Source: Cynocephalus volans | Lineage: Eukaryota; Chordata; Mammalia; Dermoptera; Cynocephalidae | Direction of reading: 5' to 3' | Length of the DNA: 64,000 nucleotides | NCBI RefSeq assembly: GCF_027409185.1 | Contig: NC_084461.1 | Coordinates: 189,678,501-189,742,500 of the forward strand | Shown: positions 22,495 through 33,724 of the stretch, in pieces | How the letters are laid out: each line of letters begins with the position of its first letter | How positions within the stretch are numbered: the first letter of the stretch is position 1 | Notes under the pieces: generated by a model | Databases searched by the model: none | Told to the model about the DNA's origin: nothing | Seen by the model: the letters and a program-made list of their open reading frames with translations, nothing else | Program-made: the position numbers and the translations under genes

Positions 22495-22990
22495 TAGGGG
22501 CTCTGCTTCTGTTATCTACTGCTACATAACAAATTCCCTCAGAACTTGAGTGTCTTGAAATAATCATCTTATCTCTCACAGTTTCTGTGGGTCAGGAATT
22601 CAAGAAGGATTCAGTTGGAAAGTTCTGGCTGGAGTGGGGATAGGGTATGCTGTAGCAGCAGGGGACTGGCCAGGCATCTCTCTCTCTTTGTGGATGTCAG
22701 GCTCTCTCCATAGGTCTCTGCTGACTGGGGCTTCCTCACAGCACGGCCGCCTCAGCTGCACTGTTTACATGGCAACCAAAGCCTTCAAGTCTTCCATGAA
22801 CAAGGCAGAAATTGCATCGACTCTTCTGACCTAGCTCTGAAGGCATCCATGACACTTCCAACACAGTCTATTGGTTAGTGAGTCACAAGCTCACACAGAT
22901 TCAAGGGAGGGGACATAGAATGCACCTCTAGATGGGAAGAATGTCAAGGTCACACTGTAGAATACCAAGTAGGGTGGGGGATAGTATTGT
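22495..22990 (-). mobile_element. Probable antisense MaLR-type LTR
   Basis: TCTGTTATCTACTGCTACAT, CTCTCACAGTTTCTGTGGGT and the CACACTGTAGAATACC end resemble antisense MLT1-class LTRs. Family not certain. Confidence 0.5.
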
Positions 22991-23171
22991 GGCCATCATT
23001 TGAAAAATACAACCTGTCTTGAGGCCCTAAGAATGCCTGATGTTGAATCTACAGGGTCTTAAAAGCCAGATTCCAGTTGATTAAGAGAAAACTGAAAAAT
23101 TCAGTATTTCTGGCACATCATGAGTTTAACATACTGAAATTCATAGTGGCTACTTTACATCTCTAAAAATT

Positions 23172-23275
23172 AAATTAAAGCCTCACAACCATTCTGTGAC
23201 ATTATGTATATTTGTTTTCTAGAAGAAACTAAAGAAGGTCACACAGCAAGTGGTTTTGAGTGTGTGAGTATCTAG
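23172..23275 (-). repeat. Diverged MIR
   Basis: CCTCACAACCATTCTGTGAC, then GAAGGTCACACAGCAAGTGG, the reverse-complement MIR core. Confidence 0.55.
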
Positions 23276-23301
23276 GGGAGAAACCTAATATCACGAAGTG
23301 C

Positions 23302-23402
23302 TTTTTTTTTTTTGCAGCTGGCCGGTATGAGGATCTGAGCCCTTGATGTTGGTGTTACATATAAGGCTGTTCTCTAACCAACTGAGCTAACCGGCCAGCC
23401 CC
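23302..23402 (-). repeat. CYN-type SINE, monomer
   Basis: Poly-T, GCAGCTGGCCGGTATGAGG, and AGCTAACCGGCCAGCCCC at the 5' end. The core carries a small extra block (ACATAT). Confidence 0.92.
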
Positions 23403-23600
23403 ACAGAATCAGAATCTTGAAGTCTCTTGTTCCCAAGCTCATTATCCTTTTCATAACACCACAGTTGCCTCCCACTGAGCCCCATGGACATCTCAGTTAA
23501 GGGCAAGGCTCTGGAGCAAGCCTGGGTTCGAATCCTAGCTCTTCTACTTTTTAGCTATTGTGATTAATTCAGCTCCAGCAAATTAGCCTCTTTATACCTG

Positions 23601-23925
23601 TTATGGACTGCATGTTTGTGGTCTCCCTAAATTCATATGTTAAAACCTTACCTCCCAATAGGATAGTATAAGGAGGTGGGGCCTTTGGGAGGTAATTAAG
23701 TTCAGATGAGGTCATGACGGTAGGGCCCCCATGATGGGATTAGTGTCCTTCTAAGAAGAGGAAGCTAGAGCTCGTTCTCAGTCATGTGAGGAGACAGCGG
23801 GAAGACAGCTGTCTCCAGGAAGCCCACACCTGGCCAGTGCTCTAGAACTGTGGCAAATAAGTTTTTGTTGTTCAAGCCACTCAGTCTATGGTATTTTTAT
23901 TATAGCAGCCCAAACTGAGACAATA
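23601..23925 (+). mobile_element. ERVL-MaLR LTR (MST/MLT1A-like)
   Basis: Starts TGTTATGGACTGCATGTTTG and contains GGTGGGGCCTTTGGGAGGTA; its end AGCCACTCAGTCTATGGTAT is followed by AACTGAGACA. Confidence 0.85.
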
Positions 23926-23944
23926 CTTCAATGTCTTCATTTTT

Positions 23945-24101
23945 TTTTTTGTCTTTTTCGTGACCGGCACTCAGCCTTTTCGTGACCAGCACTCAGCCAG
24001 TGAGTGCACCAGCCATTCCTATATGGGATCCGAACCCGCAGCGGGAGTGTCACCGCGCTCCCAGCGCCACACTCTCCCGAGTGTGCCAAGGGCTCGGCCC
24101 C
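23945..24101 (-). repeat. CYN-type SINE, CGTGGCGCAC-like subfamily with tail duplication
   Basis: On the minus strand it runs from GGGCCGAGCCCTTGGCACAC to GACCGGCACTCAGCC-type ends and poly-A. The segment TTTTCGTGACC(A/G)GCACTCAGCC occurs twice in tandem. Perfect 15-bp target duplication AATGTCTTCATTTTT (23930-23944 and 24102-24116). Confidence 0.93.
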
Positions 24102-24225
24102 AATGTCTTCATTTTTAAAAATAGACTGTTGTGAAAATTGAGTGAATTTACACATATAAAGTGCTTAGAACTGTGCCTAGAGTGCTTAATAAATGTTAGC
24201 CAATACCATTTGAACCTTTAAGACA

Positions 24226-24345
24226 GCTGGCCATTTAGCTCACTTGGTAGAGTGTGGTGCTGATAACACCAAGTTCAAGGGTTTGGATCCCTACACTGGC
24301 CAGCTGCCAAAAAGACAACAACAGAAAACAAAATAAAAAAGACAC
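24226..24345 (+). repeat. CYN-type SINE, monomer
   Basis: CAGCTGGCCATTTAGCTCAC to CTACACTGGCCAGCTGCC and a long A-rich tail. Confidence 0.92.
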
Positions 24346-24394
24346 CATAACCCAAAATGTCACCCGACATATACATGGCAGAAAACATGACTGG

Positions 24395-24490
24395 TGGGCT
24401 GGCTGGTTAGCTCAGCTGGTTAGAGCATGGTGCTGATAATATCAAGGTCCAGGGTTCTATCTCCTATACCAGCCAGTCAGCAAAACAAAA
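24395..24490 (+). repeat. CYN-type SINE, monomer
   Basis: GGGCTGGCTGGTTAGCTCAG, a core with GATAATATCAAGG, a decayed B box (GGTTCTATCTCC), then CAAAAC-type tail. Confidence 0.9.
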
Positions 24491-24529
24491 CGTGGCTGTT
24501 GTCTAAGGCCTATAAGCACAGCCTGAGAT

Positions 24530-25200
24530 GGGGATTCTTAGGCAAGTGACTTATTGGGGGAGTGCTCCCAGGAGATACCTGTGAGGAAGACAGGGCAGTG
24601 GATATAGCTTCGGCTTAAGTCTGGCCACATAAGGAGCCGATCCCACAGAGAGCTCATGAGCATGATGACATGCCAGAGATGTAGCACCAGAGATAAGGGG
24701 GCTTGACTGCTGTAGCCCCTCATCACTCACTGGCCATGAACTGCTTCCCCGGGGTGGAGAGTCCAAACTTCCCAGGCAACTCCCAGGCATCTCCAGGCAA
24801 GGTGGCTCCATCAGCAGAGGAGGGGACAGGTGTGAGCCCTTGGTGACCAACTCACAGCAGCAGCTGGGAAATGGGTGCACCAGGCCAGGAAAAAGAATCT
24901 GAATGGAACACCAACAGTATCTGCTATAACTGGTATCCAAAAATAAACATTGTTTTGGCTTGCAACAACATTCTTTGGGGACTAAATAGACCTGATATAT
25001 GATAGGACTAAGTCCTTGTCTCTGCAAAGTTCTGTCACTTTCGAATTCTCCAGTGAGAATCTCAAAGCAATTACAGTACAATATAATAATTACAACCTGC
25101 GATTGAATTTAATCCCAAATTCCATATGTGATGTGAAGTAGAAGAAAGATGCAGGGCAGTCTTTAGTTGCACAGTAAGAAAACCAGAGGAAAAGAATGGG
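24530..25200. other. Intergenic, possible old LTR, otherwise unassigned
   Basis: CTTATTGGGGGAGTGCTCCC recalls an old ERV LTR, but I cannot name it. The 176-codon minus frame here has no start context, domain or splice sites, and I do not call it a gene. Confidence 0.4.
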
Positions 25201-25208
25201 AGAGCTGA

Positions 25209-25294
25209 GGGGTGACCAGGTGGTTCAGTAGGTTAGAGGGTGGTGTTATAACACCAAGGTCAAGGGTTTGGATCCCTGTACAGGCCAGCCATCA

Positions 25295-25325
<31 letters not shown>

Positions 25326-25335
25326 CAAAACACCC
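25209..25335 (+). repeat. CYN-type SINE, monomer with (CAAAA)n tail
   Basis: GGTGACCAGGTGGTTCAGTA to GTACAGGCCAGCCATC. The tail is a regular (CAAAA)n run of about 40 bases. Confidence 0.92.
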
Positions 25336-25608
25336 CAAAAGCAAAAAACTGGAGAGTTAAGGTTCAGGAAAATTAAGGTGGGAACATAGTCTTTCAATGC
25401 ACGAGCCTGCCAAGAAGCTGCCATTCCGTTTTTCTGATTGCATTGCAGGGTCTGGTTCTCGGATTTGCAAGATCAGACAAAATGTTTAAAAAATATGTTT
25501 AAAAAGTATTAAAGCAATATATTGTCATTAAAGAAAAATCAAACAGTTCAGAAGGGCATAGCTGGAAAAGTTAAAGTTATAATTCCCAGTACAATTTCCC
25601 ATGCGTAA

Positions 25609-25704
25609 GGGCTGACCAGTTAGCTCAGTTGGTTACAGGTGATATTATAATACCAAGGTCAAGGGTTCAGATCCCCATACCGGCCAGCTGCCAAACAAAA
25701 AAAC
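25609..25704 (+). repeat. CYN-type SINE, monomer
   Basis: GGGCTGACCAGTTAGCTCAG to CATACCGGCCAGCTGCC. Target repeat CAATTTCCCATGCGTAA / CAATTTCCCATACGTAA flanks it. Confidence 0.94.
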
Positions 25705-25778
25705 AATTTCCCATACGTAAACTCTATAAAAGTTTTCTTTGTGTGTATCCTTTTAGAAATTAATGCATATCTAGGTAT

Positions 25779-25976
25779 ATACGAGGGTACTTCAAAAAGT
25801 TTGTGGAGAAGTGGAGTTAAAAGATAATACAAATCTTTCAAGGAACTCTTTTTTTAAAAATTTGATGGCTGGGTTGTAAAGGGATCCGAACTTTTGACCT
25901 TGGTGCTATCAGCACCATGCTCTCCCAAATAAGCTAACCAGCCAGCCCTCCATGAACTTCTTGAAGACCCCTCATA
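25779..25976. mobile_element. Mariner-like MITE, split by a SINE
   Basis: Left arm TACGAGGGTACTTCAAAAAG and right arm (plus) CTTCTTGAAGACCCCTCATA are inverted copies, with AGTTCATGGA-type continuation and TA-rich ends. Internal AATTAAAAGATAA-like sequence is typical of mariner-derived MITEs. No transposase is present. A SINE occupies about 25848-25948. Confidence 0.65.
25848..25948 (-). repeat. CYN-type SINE, monomer
   Basis: T-rich start, then GATGGCTGGGTTGTAAAGGG to AGCTAACCAGCCAGCCC on plus. It resembles the second half of the dimer (GCTATCAGCACCATGCTCTC). Confidence 0.88.
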
Positions 25977-26005
25977 TGTACACTTTTTAAAATTAATATG
26001 CTTTA

Positions 26006-26096
26006 ATTTTTTTTGGCAGCTGGCCAATATGGGGGTCCAAACCCATACTAGTGTTTACCAGCACCACACTCTCCCAAGTGAGTGAACCAACCAGCC
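26006..26096 (-). repeat. CYN-type SINE, monomer
   Basis: Poly-T, GGCAGCTGGCCAATATGGG to GTGAACCAACCAGCCC on plus. Flanking repeat AATATGCTTTAATTTTT / AATAGGCTTTAATTTTT. Confidence 0.9.
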
Positions 26097-26830
26097 CAAT
26101 AGGCTTTAATTTTTCAGCAGTTTTAGGTTTACAGAAAAATTGAATGAAAAGTAGAGTTCCTATATATTTCTTTCCTAATCTTCCAGCTTCCCCTATTATT
26201 AATATCTTGCATTAGCATGGTACATTTGTTACTGTTGATGAGCCATTATTGATATGTATTAATATATGTATATAATGATATATACATTAATTGTATATTA
26301 ATATATCAATATATCCATAATTTACATTAGGGTTCACCCTCTGTTGTACATTCTATAGGTTTTAAAAAATATACAATGACATTTATCCACTATTCTAGTA
26401 TCATACAGAATAGATTCCCTGCCCTAAAAATCCCACACTCCTCCTGTTCATCCCTCCTTCTCCACCCTGCCACCCATTCCCAAGCCCCAGTAAACCACTG
26501 TTCTTTTTTCAGTCTTCCTAGTTTTGCCTTTTCTAGAATGTTATATAGTTGGAATCATACAGTATATAGCTTTTTCAGATTGGCTTATTTTCCTTAGCAA
26601 TATGTATTTAAGGTTTCTCTATGTGGTTTGTGGCTTGAGAGCTCATTTCTTTTTATCACTAAATAATATCCCATTGCATGGGTGTACCAGTTTACCCATT
26701 CACCTGTTGAAGGACATCTTGGTCGCTTCCAAGTTTTGGCAATTACGAATAAAACTTCTGTAAACATTTATGTGCAGGCTTTTGTGTGGGCATATTTTTA
26801 ATTCATTTGGGTAAGTTGTATTCTTTTTAA
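26097..26830 (-). mobile_element. Ancient L1 3' end
   Basis: Antisense: CAGTTTTAGGTTTACAGAAA, GTTGGAATCATACAGTATAT, AATATCCCATTGCATGGGTG and CACCTGTTGAAGGACATCTT. An AT-rich stretch with partial palindromes lies at about 26230-26320. Confidence 0.85.
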
Positions 26831-26922
26831 ACTTTTGTACTTATGCACACACATTTTTATATAGTTGTAAAACTACATACATTTTAAAACAAATGTGACA
26901 TTTTACATAACTTTCTGCAATT

Positions 26923-27007
26923 GTTTTTTCTGCGGGGGAAGGGGCATGGCTTGCTGGTATGGAGACCTGAACCTGTGACCTTGGTGTTATAAGGCTGTGC
27001 TCTAATG
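26923..27007 (-). repeat. CYN-type SINE, diverged
   Basis: GCATGGCTTGCTGGTATGGAG and CCTTGGTGTTATAAGGCTGT; the 5' end is lost. Short repeat TGCAATT on both sides. Confidence 0.75.
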
Positions 27008-27179
27008 CAATTTGCTTTTTTAAAAATAAAAATACTACATGCATTTGACAAAATAAATAAAAATGATCTTTTGTTATAAAAGCAGTATATATGCATTTTT
27101 AAAAGTTAGATCATATGGATAAGCAAAAGAAAATAGACACTATTCCTATCTTTCAAGATGACTATTGTTGCCACTGTGT

Positions 27180-27643
27180 GATCCAGCAGGTAGGCTTCAC
27201 CGCAGGCACCCTGCTCCATCCCCAGCCCCGCCTAGTGCGCTCTGAGAAGGGAGATGTCCGGCAGGGGAGGCGGGAACTCCACGGGGACCACACTGCTGCC
27301 ACTGGAACCAGCAGCCCGGCCCAATGTGCACGGAGCACAGAGACGTCCAGCAAGGGAAATAGAAGCTCCATAGAGTCCACACACCCTGTGGGGGGGCCGC
27401 CGCCGCGCGATCTAGCAGCAGGTAGGCTTTACTGCCACCACCCAGCTCCATCCCAAGCCTGGCCTAGCACACACAGAGCAGGGAGACATCCTTTAGGGGA
27501 AGGGGAAGCTCTGCAGAGACCACACGCTCTGCGGTGCCTCAGTGTATCCCAGCAACCCGGGCCAGAGCGCACAGAACAGGGAGAAGTCCAGCACAGGAGG
27601 TGGAAGCTCAGCAGAGACCACACACCCTGCGGTACCACACCGT
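27180..27643 (+). repeat. L1 5' UTR tandem units, alternating long and short (four units)
   Basis: Units begin at 27180 (123 bp), 27303 (106), 27409 (136) and 27545 (99). Most start GATC(C/T)AGCAG or similar, share GGGAGA(A/C)(G/A)TCC in the middle and end with CACACCCTG-like sequence. Long and short types alternate. GC- and CpG-rich. Confidence 0.8.
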
Positions 27644-27842
27644 GATCCAGCAGGCCGGCAGAGTCCAAGCTGACGAGAGAGGTGGCTCCCTGGTGAGGCC
27701 CAAGACCCGAGGCAACCACACACGCAAGGCACTAGTGGCCAACTGGGCAGTCACTGAGGTAGCCATACCGAATTGGCAACCACAGCAACATCTTAGTCAG
27801 TCAGTAGTGTCAAACCTGTGGACTGTGAAACCCCCTGCCACA

Positions 27843-28821
27843 ATGAATAAACATCAAAGAAAAGATACCAGAAATATGAAAAATCAAGAAAGTACACCAC
27901 CAAAGGATAATAACTCTCAAGGTCTAGATCCTATAGAACAAGAAGCCCTTGAAATGACTGACAAGGAATTTCGAGTGATAATTCTAAGGAAACTGAATGA
28001 AATACAAGAAAACTCTGCTAGACATCATGATGAAATGAGGAAAAGTATACAGGACCTGAAAGAGGAAATGTACAAGGAAATCAATGTCCTGAAAAAAAAT
28101 GTGGCAGAACTTGCCGAACTGAAGAAGTTATTCAGCGAAATAAAAAACACAATGGAGAGTGTAACCAGCAGGCTTGTGGAAGTTGAAGAGAGAACCTCTG
28201 AACTTGAAAATGGGCTGTTTGAAATAACACAAGAGGACAAAAAAAAAAGAAAAAACAATCAAAGACATTGAACAAAATCTGAGAGACATATCAGACAACC
28301 TTAAGCGCTCAAATATCTGAGTCATGGGTATTCCAGAAGGGGGGGAAAAGGAGATTGCATTGAAAACATATTCAACAAAATAGTGGCAGAAAACTTCCCA
28401 GGTATAGGAAAAATCACAGATCTTCCGATCCAGGAAGCTCAACGATCTCCAAACGTATTCAACCCAAAAAGGTCTTCTCCAAGACATGTTATAGTCAAAT
28501 TGGCAAAACTCAAAGACAAAGAGAGAATCTTAAAAGCTGCAAGAGAGAAGCATCAAATCACCTATAAGGGAGCCCCAATCAGGCTAACATCAGACTTTTC
28601 ATCACAAACTCTAAAAGCTAGAAAGGAATGGGAAGATATACTCAAAATACTAAAAGACAAAGATTGCCAGCCAAGAATACTCTACCCTGCAAGGCTATCC
28701 TTCCTAAATGAAGGGCAAATAGTATGTTTCTCAGACAAACAAAAAGTGCGGGAGTTCACCACCACATGACCACCCTTACAAGAAATTCTCAAGGGAGTAC
28801 TGGGTTTGGTTCCTGAAAAAT
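27843..28821 (+). pseudogene. L1 ORF1 (RNA-binding protein), inactivated
   Basis: The frame opens MNKHQRKDTRN and holds the coiled-coil region, then shifts in an A-rich tract near 28240. Later codons show CGA-to-TGA (near 28317) and AGA-to-TGA (28767-28769) changes relative to the intact copy. L1 ORF1p normally trimerises through the coiled coil and binds L1 RNA through its RRM and C-terminal domain. Here the product would be cut before the RRM. Confidence 0.93.
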
Positions 28822-29014
28822 AACTACCACTGCCATAAAAACCCAAGAAAAATCAAAACCCACTAGTATAATAAAAATGGCATTCATGAAGAGAAAACAA
28901 ACAAACAAAAATGCTATCTACAACCTAAGGAAGGAACCAACAAACACAAAAACCAAACAGTAAATCAGAGAGCAAGGAACAAAAGACACCTAAGACAACC
29001 AAACAACCAATAAA

Positions 29015-32000
29015 ATGCTAGGAATAAATCAACACCTTTCAATAACAACTCTTAATGTAAAAGGCTTAAATTCCCCAATTAAAAGACACAGACTGGCTGA
29101 CTGGATTAAAAAGGAAGACCCAACCATATGCTGCCTACAAGAGACCCACCTCACCCATAAAGACTCACATAGACTAAGAGTGAAAGGATGGAAAAAGATT
29201 TACCATGCAAACAGAAAAGAAAAACGAGCTGGAGTAGCTATTCTTATATCTGACAAAATAGACTTTAAACTAAAAACCATAAAAAGAGACAATGAGGGAC
29301 ACTATGTAATGATAAAAGGACTGGTGTATCCAGAAGACATAACAATCATAAATATGTACACACCCAATGTTGGAGCAGCCAGATTTATAAAACAAACTCT
29401 ATTAGACCTAAAGAAGGAAATAGACACTAATACCATAATAGCAGGGGACCTGAACACCCCACTCTCAATATTGGACAGATCATCTAGGCAAAGAATCAGC
29501 AGAGAAACACAAGATCTAAACAATACTCTAGACCAATCGGACTTGGCAGATATCTACAGAACATTCCACCCAACAACCTCAGAATATTCATTCTTCTCAT
29601 CAGCACGTGGATCATTCTCCAGGATAGATCACATATTAGGTCACAAATCAAGTCTCAACAAATTAAAAAAAATTGGAATTATCCCATGTATTTTCTCAGA
29701 CCACAATGGATTAAAACTAGAAATCAATAACAAACGAAACTCTGGAAACTATACAAACACATGGAAATTAAACAACATTCTACTTAATGACATATGGGTC
29801 TAAGAAGAAATCAAGCAGGAAATCAAAAAATTTATTGAAACTAATGAAAACAATGATAAATCATACCAAAACCTGTGGGATACTGCAAAAGCAGTATTAA
29901 GGGGGAAATTTAGGGCCGGACCCGTGGCGCACTCAGGAGAGTGCAGCGCTTGGGAGCGCAGCGATGCTCCCGCCGTGGGTTTGGATCCCATATAGGACTG
30001 GCCAGTGCACTCACTGGCTGAGTGCCGGTCATGAAAAAGACAAAAAAAAAAAAAGGGGGGGGGGAAATTTATTGCATTAATTGCTCACCTCAGAAGAATG
30101 GAAAGATGGCAAGTGAACAACCTAACACTTCACCTTAAAGAACTAGAAAAACAAGAACAATCCAAACCTAAAGTTAGCAGACGGAAAGAAATCATTAAGA
30201 TCAGAGCAGAACGTAATGAAATTGAAACCCAAAAAACAATACAAAAGATCAATGAATCAAAAAGTTGGTTTTTTGAAAAGATAAATAAAATTGACAAACC
30301 ATTAGCATGGCTAACAAAAAAAAGAAGAGAGAAGATTCAAATAACAAAAATTAGAAATGAAAAAGGCAATATTACAACTGATTCACCTGAAGTACAAGGA
30401 ATCATCCGAGACTACTATAAACAACTATATGCCAACAAATTTGAAAATCTGGAGGAAATGGATAAATTTCTGGACACACACAAGCTCCCATAACTGAGCC
30501 ATGAAGACATAGAAAATTTGAACAGACCAATAACAATAAAGGAGATTGAAGCTGTTATCAGAAAGCTCCCAACAAAGAAAAGCCCAGGACCAGATGGATT
30601 CACAGCAGAATTTTACCAAACATTCAAAGAGGAATTGACACCGATTCTTTACAAACTATTCCAAAAGATTGAAACAGACGCAAATCTCCCAAACTCATTC
30701 TATGAAGCAAACATCATCCTGATACCAAAACCAGGTAAGGATATAACCAAAAAAGAAAACTACAGGCCGATATCCTTGAAGAATATAGATGCAAAAATCC
30801 TCAGTAAAATACTAGCAAACAGAATACAGCAACACATACGTAAAATTATTCACCACGATCAAGTGGGATTCATCCCAGGGATGCAAGGTTGGTTCAACAT
30901 ACGCAAATCAATAAATGTGATACATCATATTAATAAAGCCAAACACAAGGACCATATGATCATCTCTATAGATGCTGACAAAGCATTTGATAAAATTCAG
31001 TACTCATTCATGACAAAGACCCTCTATAAGTTAGGTATAGATGGAAAGTATCTCAACATAATTAAAGCCATACATGACAAACCCACTGCTAATATCATCC
31101 TAAATGGGGAAAAGCTGAAAGCTTTTCCTTTAAGAACAGGAACCAGACAAGGATGCCTACTCTCACTACTCCTATTCAACATAGTGTTGGAAGTACTAGC
31201 CAGAGCAATCAGAGAAGAGAAGGAAATAAAGAGCATCCAGATTGGAAAAGATGAAGTCAAACTGTCCCTGTTTGCAGATGACTTGATCCTATATATCGAA
31301 CAGCCTAAAGCCTCTACAAAAAAACTCTTGGAGTTGATAAATGATTTCAGCACACTAGCAGGATACAAAATCAACACACAAAAATCAGTAGCATTTCTTT
31401 TCTCCAATAGTGAACATGCAGAAAGAGAAATCAAGAAAGCCTGCCCATTTACAATAGTCACCAAAAAAATGAAATACTTAGGAATTGAGTTAACCAAGGA
31501 TGTGAAAAATCTCTATAATGAGAACTACAAACCACTGCTGAGAGAAATTAGAGAGGATACAAGAAGATGGAAAGATATCCCATGCTCTTGGATTGGAAGA
31601 ATCAACATAGTGAAAATGTCCATACTACCCAAAGTGATATACAAATTCAATGCAATCCCCATCAAAATTCCAAAAACATTTTTCTCAGAAATGGAAAAAA
31701 CTATCCAGACATTTATATGGGATAACAAAAGACCACACATAGCCAAAGCAATTCTGAGCAAAAATATTAAAGCTGTAGGCATCACACTACCTGACTTTAA
31801 GCTATACTACAAAGCTATAATAACCAAAACAACATGGTACTGACATAAAAACAGACACACTGATCAATGGAATAGAATAGAGAATCCAGAAATCAACCCA
31901 CACACTTACTTCCATGAGATCTTTGACAAAGGCACCAAGCCTATTCACTGGGGAAGGGACTGCCTCTTCAGCAAATGGTGCTGGGATAACTGGATATCCA

Positions 32001-32991
32001 TATGCAGGAGAATGAAACTAGACCCATACCTCTCACCATATACTAAAATCAACTCAAAATGGTTTTAGGATTTAAATATACACCCTGAAACAATAAAACT
32101 TCTTAAAGAAAACATAGGAGAAACACTTCAGGAAATAGGACTGGACACAGACTTCATGAATACGACCCCAAAAGCATGGGCAACCAAAGGAAAAATAAAC
32201 AAATGGGATTATATCAAACTAAAAAGCTTCTGCACAGCAAAAGAAACAATTAACAGAGTTAAAAGACAACCAACAGAGTGGGAGAAAATATTTGCAAAAT
32301 ATACATCTGACAAAGGATTAATATCCAGAATATCAAACAACTTTACAATAAAAAAACAAGCAACCCAATTAAGAAATGGGCAAAAGAGCTAAGTAGGCAT
32401 TTCTCTAGGGAAGATATACAAATGGCCAACAGACATATGAAAAAATGCTCCACATCACTCAGCATCCGGGAAATGCAAATCAAAACTACACTGAGATACC
32501 ATCTAACCCCAGTTAGGATGGCTAAAATCCAAAAGACTCTGAACGATAAAAGCTGGCGAGGTTGCGGAGAAAAAGGAACTCTCATACATTGTTGGTGGGA
32601 CTGCAAAATGGTGCAGCCTCTATGGAAAATGGTATGGAGGTTCCTCAAACAATTGCAGATAGATCTACCATATGACCCAGCTATCCCACTGCTGGGAATA
32701 TACCCAGAGGAATGGAAATCATCAAGTCAAAGGTATACCTGTTCCCCAATGTTCATTGCAGCACTTTTTACAATAGCCAAGAGTTGGAACCAGCCCAAAT
32801 GTCCATCATCGGATGAGTGGATACGGAAAATGTGGTATATCTACACAATGGAATACTACTCAGCTATAAAAACGAATGAAATACTGCCATTTGCAACAAC
32901 ATGGATGGACCTTGAAAGAATTATATTAAGTGAAACGAGTCAGGCACAGAAAGAGAAATACCACATGTTCTCACTTATTGGTGGGAGCTAA
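29015..32991 (+). pseudogene. L1 ORF2 (endonuclease/reverse transcriptase), inactivated
   Basis: Opens [17 protein letters not shown] and keeps the endonuclease to about residue 262, where CAA has become TAA (29801-29803). A SINE interrupts at 29914-30057, further stops lie at 30491, 31841 and 32067, and a deletion near 32330 shifts the frame. The RT block with FADDLILYI and the C-terminal cysteine-rich [14 protein letters not shown] segment are still readable. Normal ORF2p nicks DNA and reverse-transcribes L1 RNA; this copy cannot encode it. Confidence 0.95.
29914..30057 (+). repeat. CYN-type SINE, CGTGGCGCAC subfamily, inside L1 ORF2
   Basis: GGCCGGACCCGTGGCGCACT, GCTCCCGCCGTGGGTTTGG and GTGCCGGTCATGAAAAAGAC, then poly-A/G. 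The target GGGGGAAATTTA is repeated on both sides (29902-29913 and about 30059-30070). Younger than its L1 host. Confidence 0.95.
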
Positions 32992-33008
32992 AAATAAATA
33001 AATAAAAT

Positions 33009-33049
<41 letters not shown>

Positions 33050-33231
33050 CCAAGGGGCGGGGTGAAGAAGATATAACAACTACAATTCCTTGAAGTTGAT
33101 AAGACAAGCACACAGAAAGGACATTGTTGGCTGGGAGGGGGGGAGGGAGGAGCGAGGGAGGTTTTGGTGATGGGCCATAATAATCACCCACATTGTATAT
33201 TGACAAAATAAAAACTAAAAAAAAAAAAAAA
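32992..33231 (+). other. L1 3' UTR with (CA)n and G-rich tract
   Basis: A (CA)n run at 33012-33045 follows the ORF2 stop; a G-rich polypurine tract (GGGAGGGGGGGAGGGAGGAG) lies at about 33133-33162; then a short end and poly-A. The sister L1 has the same plan. Confidence 0.85.
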
Positions 33232-33274
33232 AAGATGACTATTGTTAACACTTTATGTCTCCCAGATCTTTTTC

Positions 33275-33720
33275 AAAGCATATGTACATACATAGCATCA
33301 GTTATTATATCAAACAGTGGCTTAAAATAACAACAATTTTATATGTTTATAATTCTGAGAATCAGCATTTAGGGTTTGGCCTCTACTGGGCAGTTCTTCT
33401 GGTCTTGCCTAGGGTCACTCATGTGGCTGCAGGCATGTGGCAGTTTGACTGCGGCTGACTGGCCTAAGGTGGCCTCTCTCACAGAGCTGGTGGTTGGAGT
33501 TGGCTCTTGGCAGGTCGTCTCTCTCCATGTGGTCTCATCCATCCTCAGGGAGACTAGCCCGGACTTCTTCACATGCCTGCAACAGTGCCCCAAGAGGGCA
33601 AGAATGGCAGCTGGACTAGGCTGGATGTTCCATATCACTTATGCCACATTCTTTTGGTCAAAACACGTCAGAAGAGGTGGAATGTTTGATTCCACTTTTG
33701 GAATGATGCAAAGGGGCTAG
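33275..33720 (-). mobile_element. Probable antisense MaLR-type LTR
   Basis: AGTGGCTTAAAATAACAACA, CTGGGCAGTTCTTCTGGTCT and TTGGTCAAAACACGTCAGAAG resemble antisense MLT1-class LTRs. The open frames on both strands are relics. Confidence 0.55.
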
Positions 33721-33724
33721 CGTA

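Larger units (their letters stand above)
23490..24205 (+). repeat. MIR split by a MaLR LTR and a SINE
   Basis: The 5' half (CTGGGTTCGAATCCTAGCTC, 23490-23600) and 3' half (AAAGTGCTTAGAACTGTGCC to AATAAATGTTAGCC, 24117-24205) are one MIR. The LTR (23601-23925) and SINE (23945-24101) were inserted later. Confidence 0.75.
27170..33231 (+). mobile_element. Young L1, decayed, 5'-truncated in its UTR repeats
   Basis: Perfect 15-bp target duplication AAGATGACTATTGTT (27155-27169 and 33232-33246) and a poly-A tail bound the element. Order: 5' UTR with tandem units, ORF1, spacer, ORF2, 3' UTR with (CA)n and a G-rich tract, poly-A. It is the same family as the intact L1 at 35140-41915 but has stops and frameshifts in both ORFs plus a SINE in ORF2, so it is dead. 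The start lies in a UTR repeat unit and the 5' UTR is about 850 bases shorter than in the sister copy, which suggests 5' truncation. Confidence 0.95.

Noticed and set aside
24551-25081. A 176-codon minus frame
   Set aside because: No family, coding bias or splice context; it probably lies in an old LTR-like repeat.
27115-27645. A 176-codon plus frame before L1 ORF1
   Set aside because: It runs through the L1 5' UTR repeat units and their flank. The real ORF1 starts at 27843.
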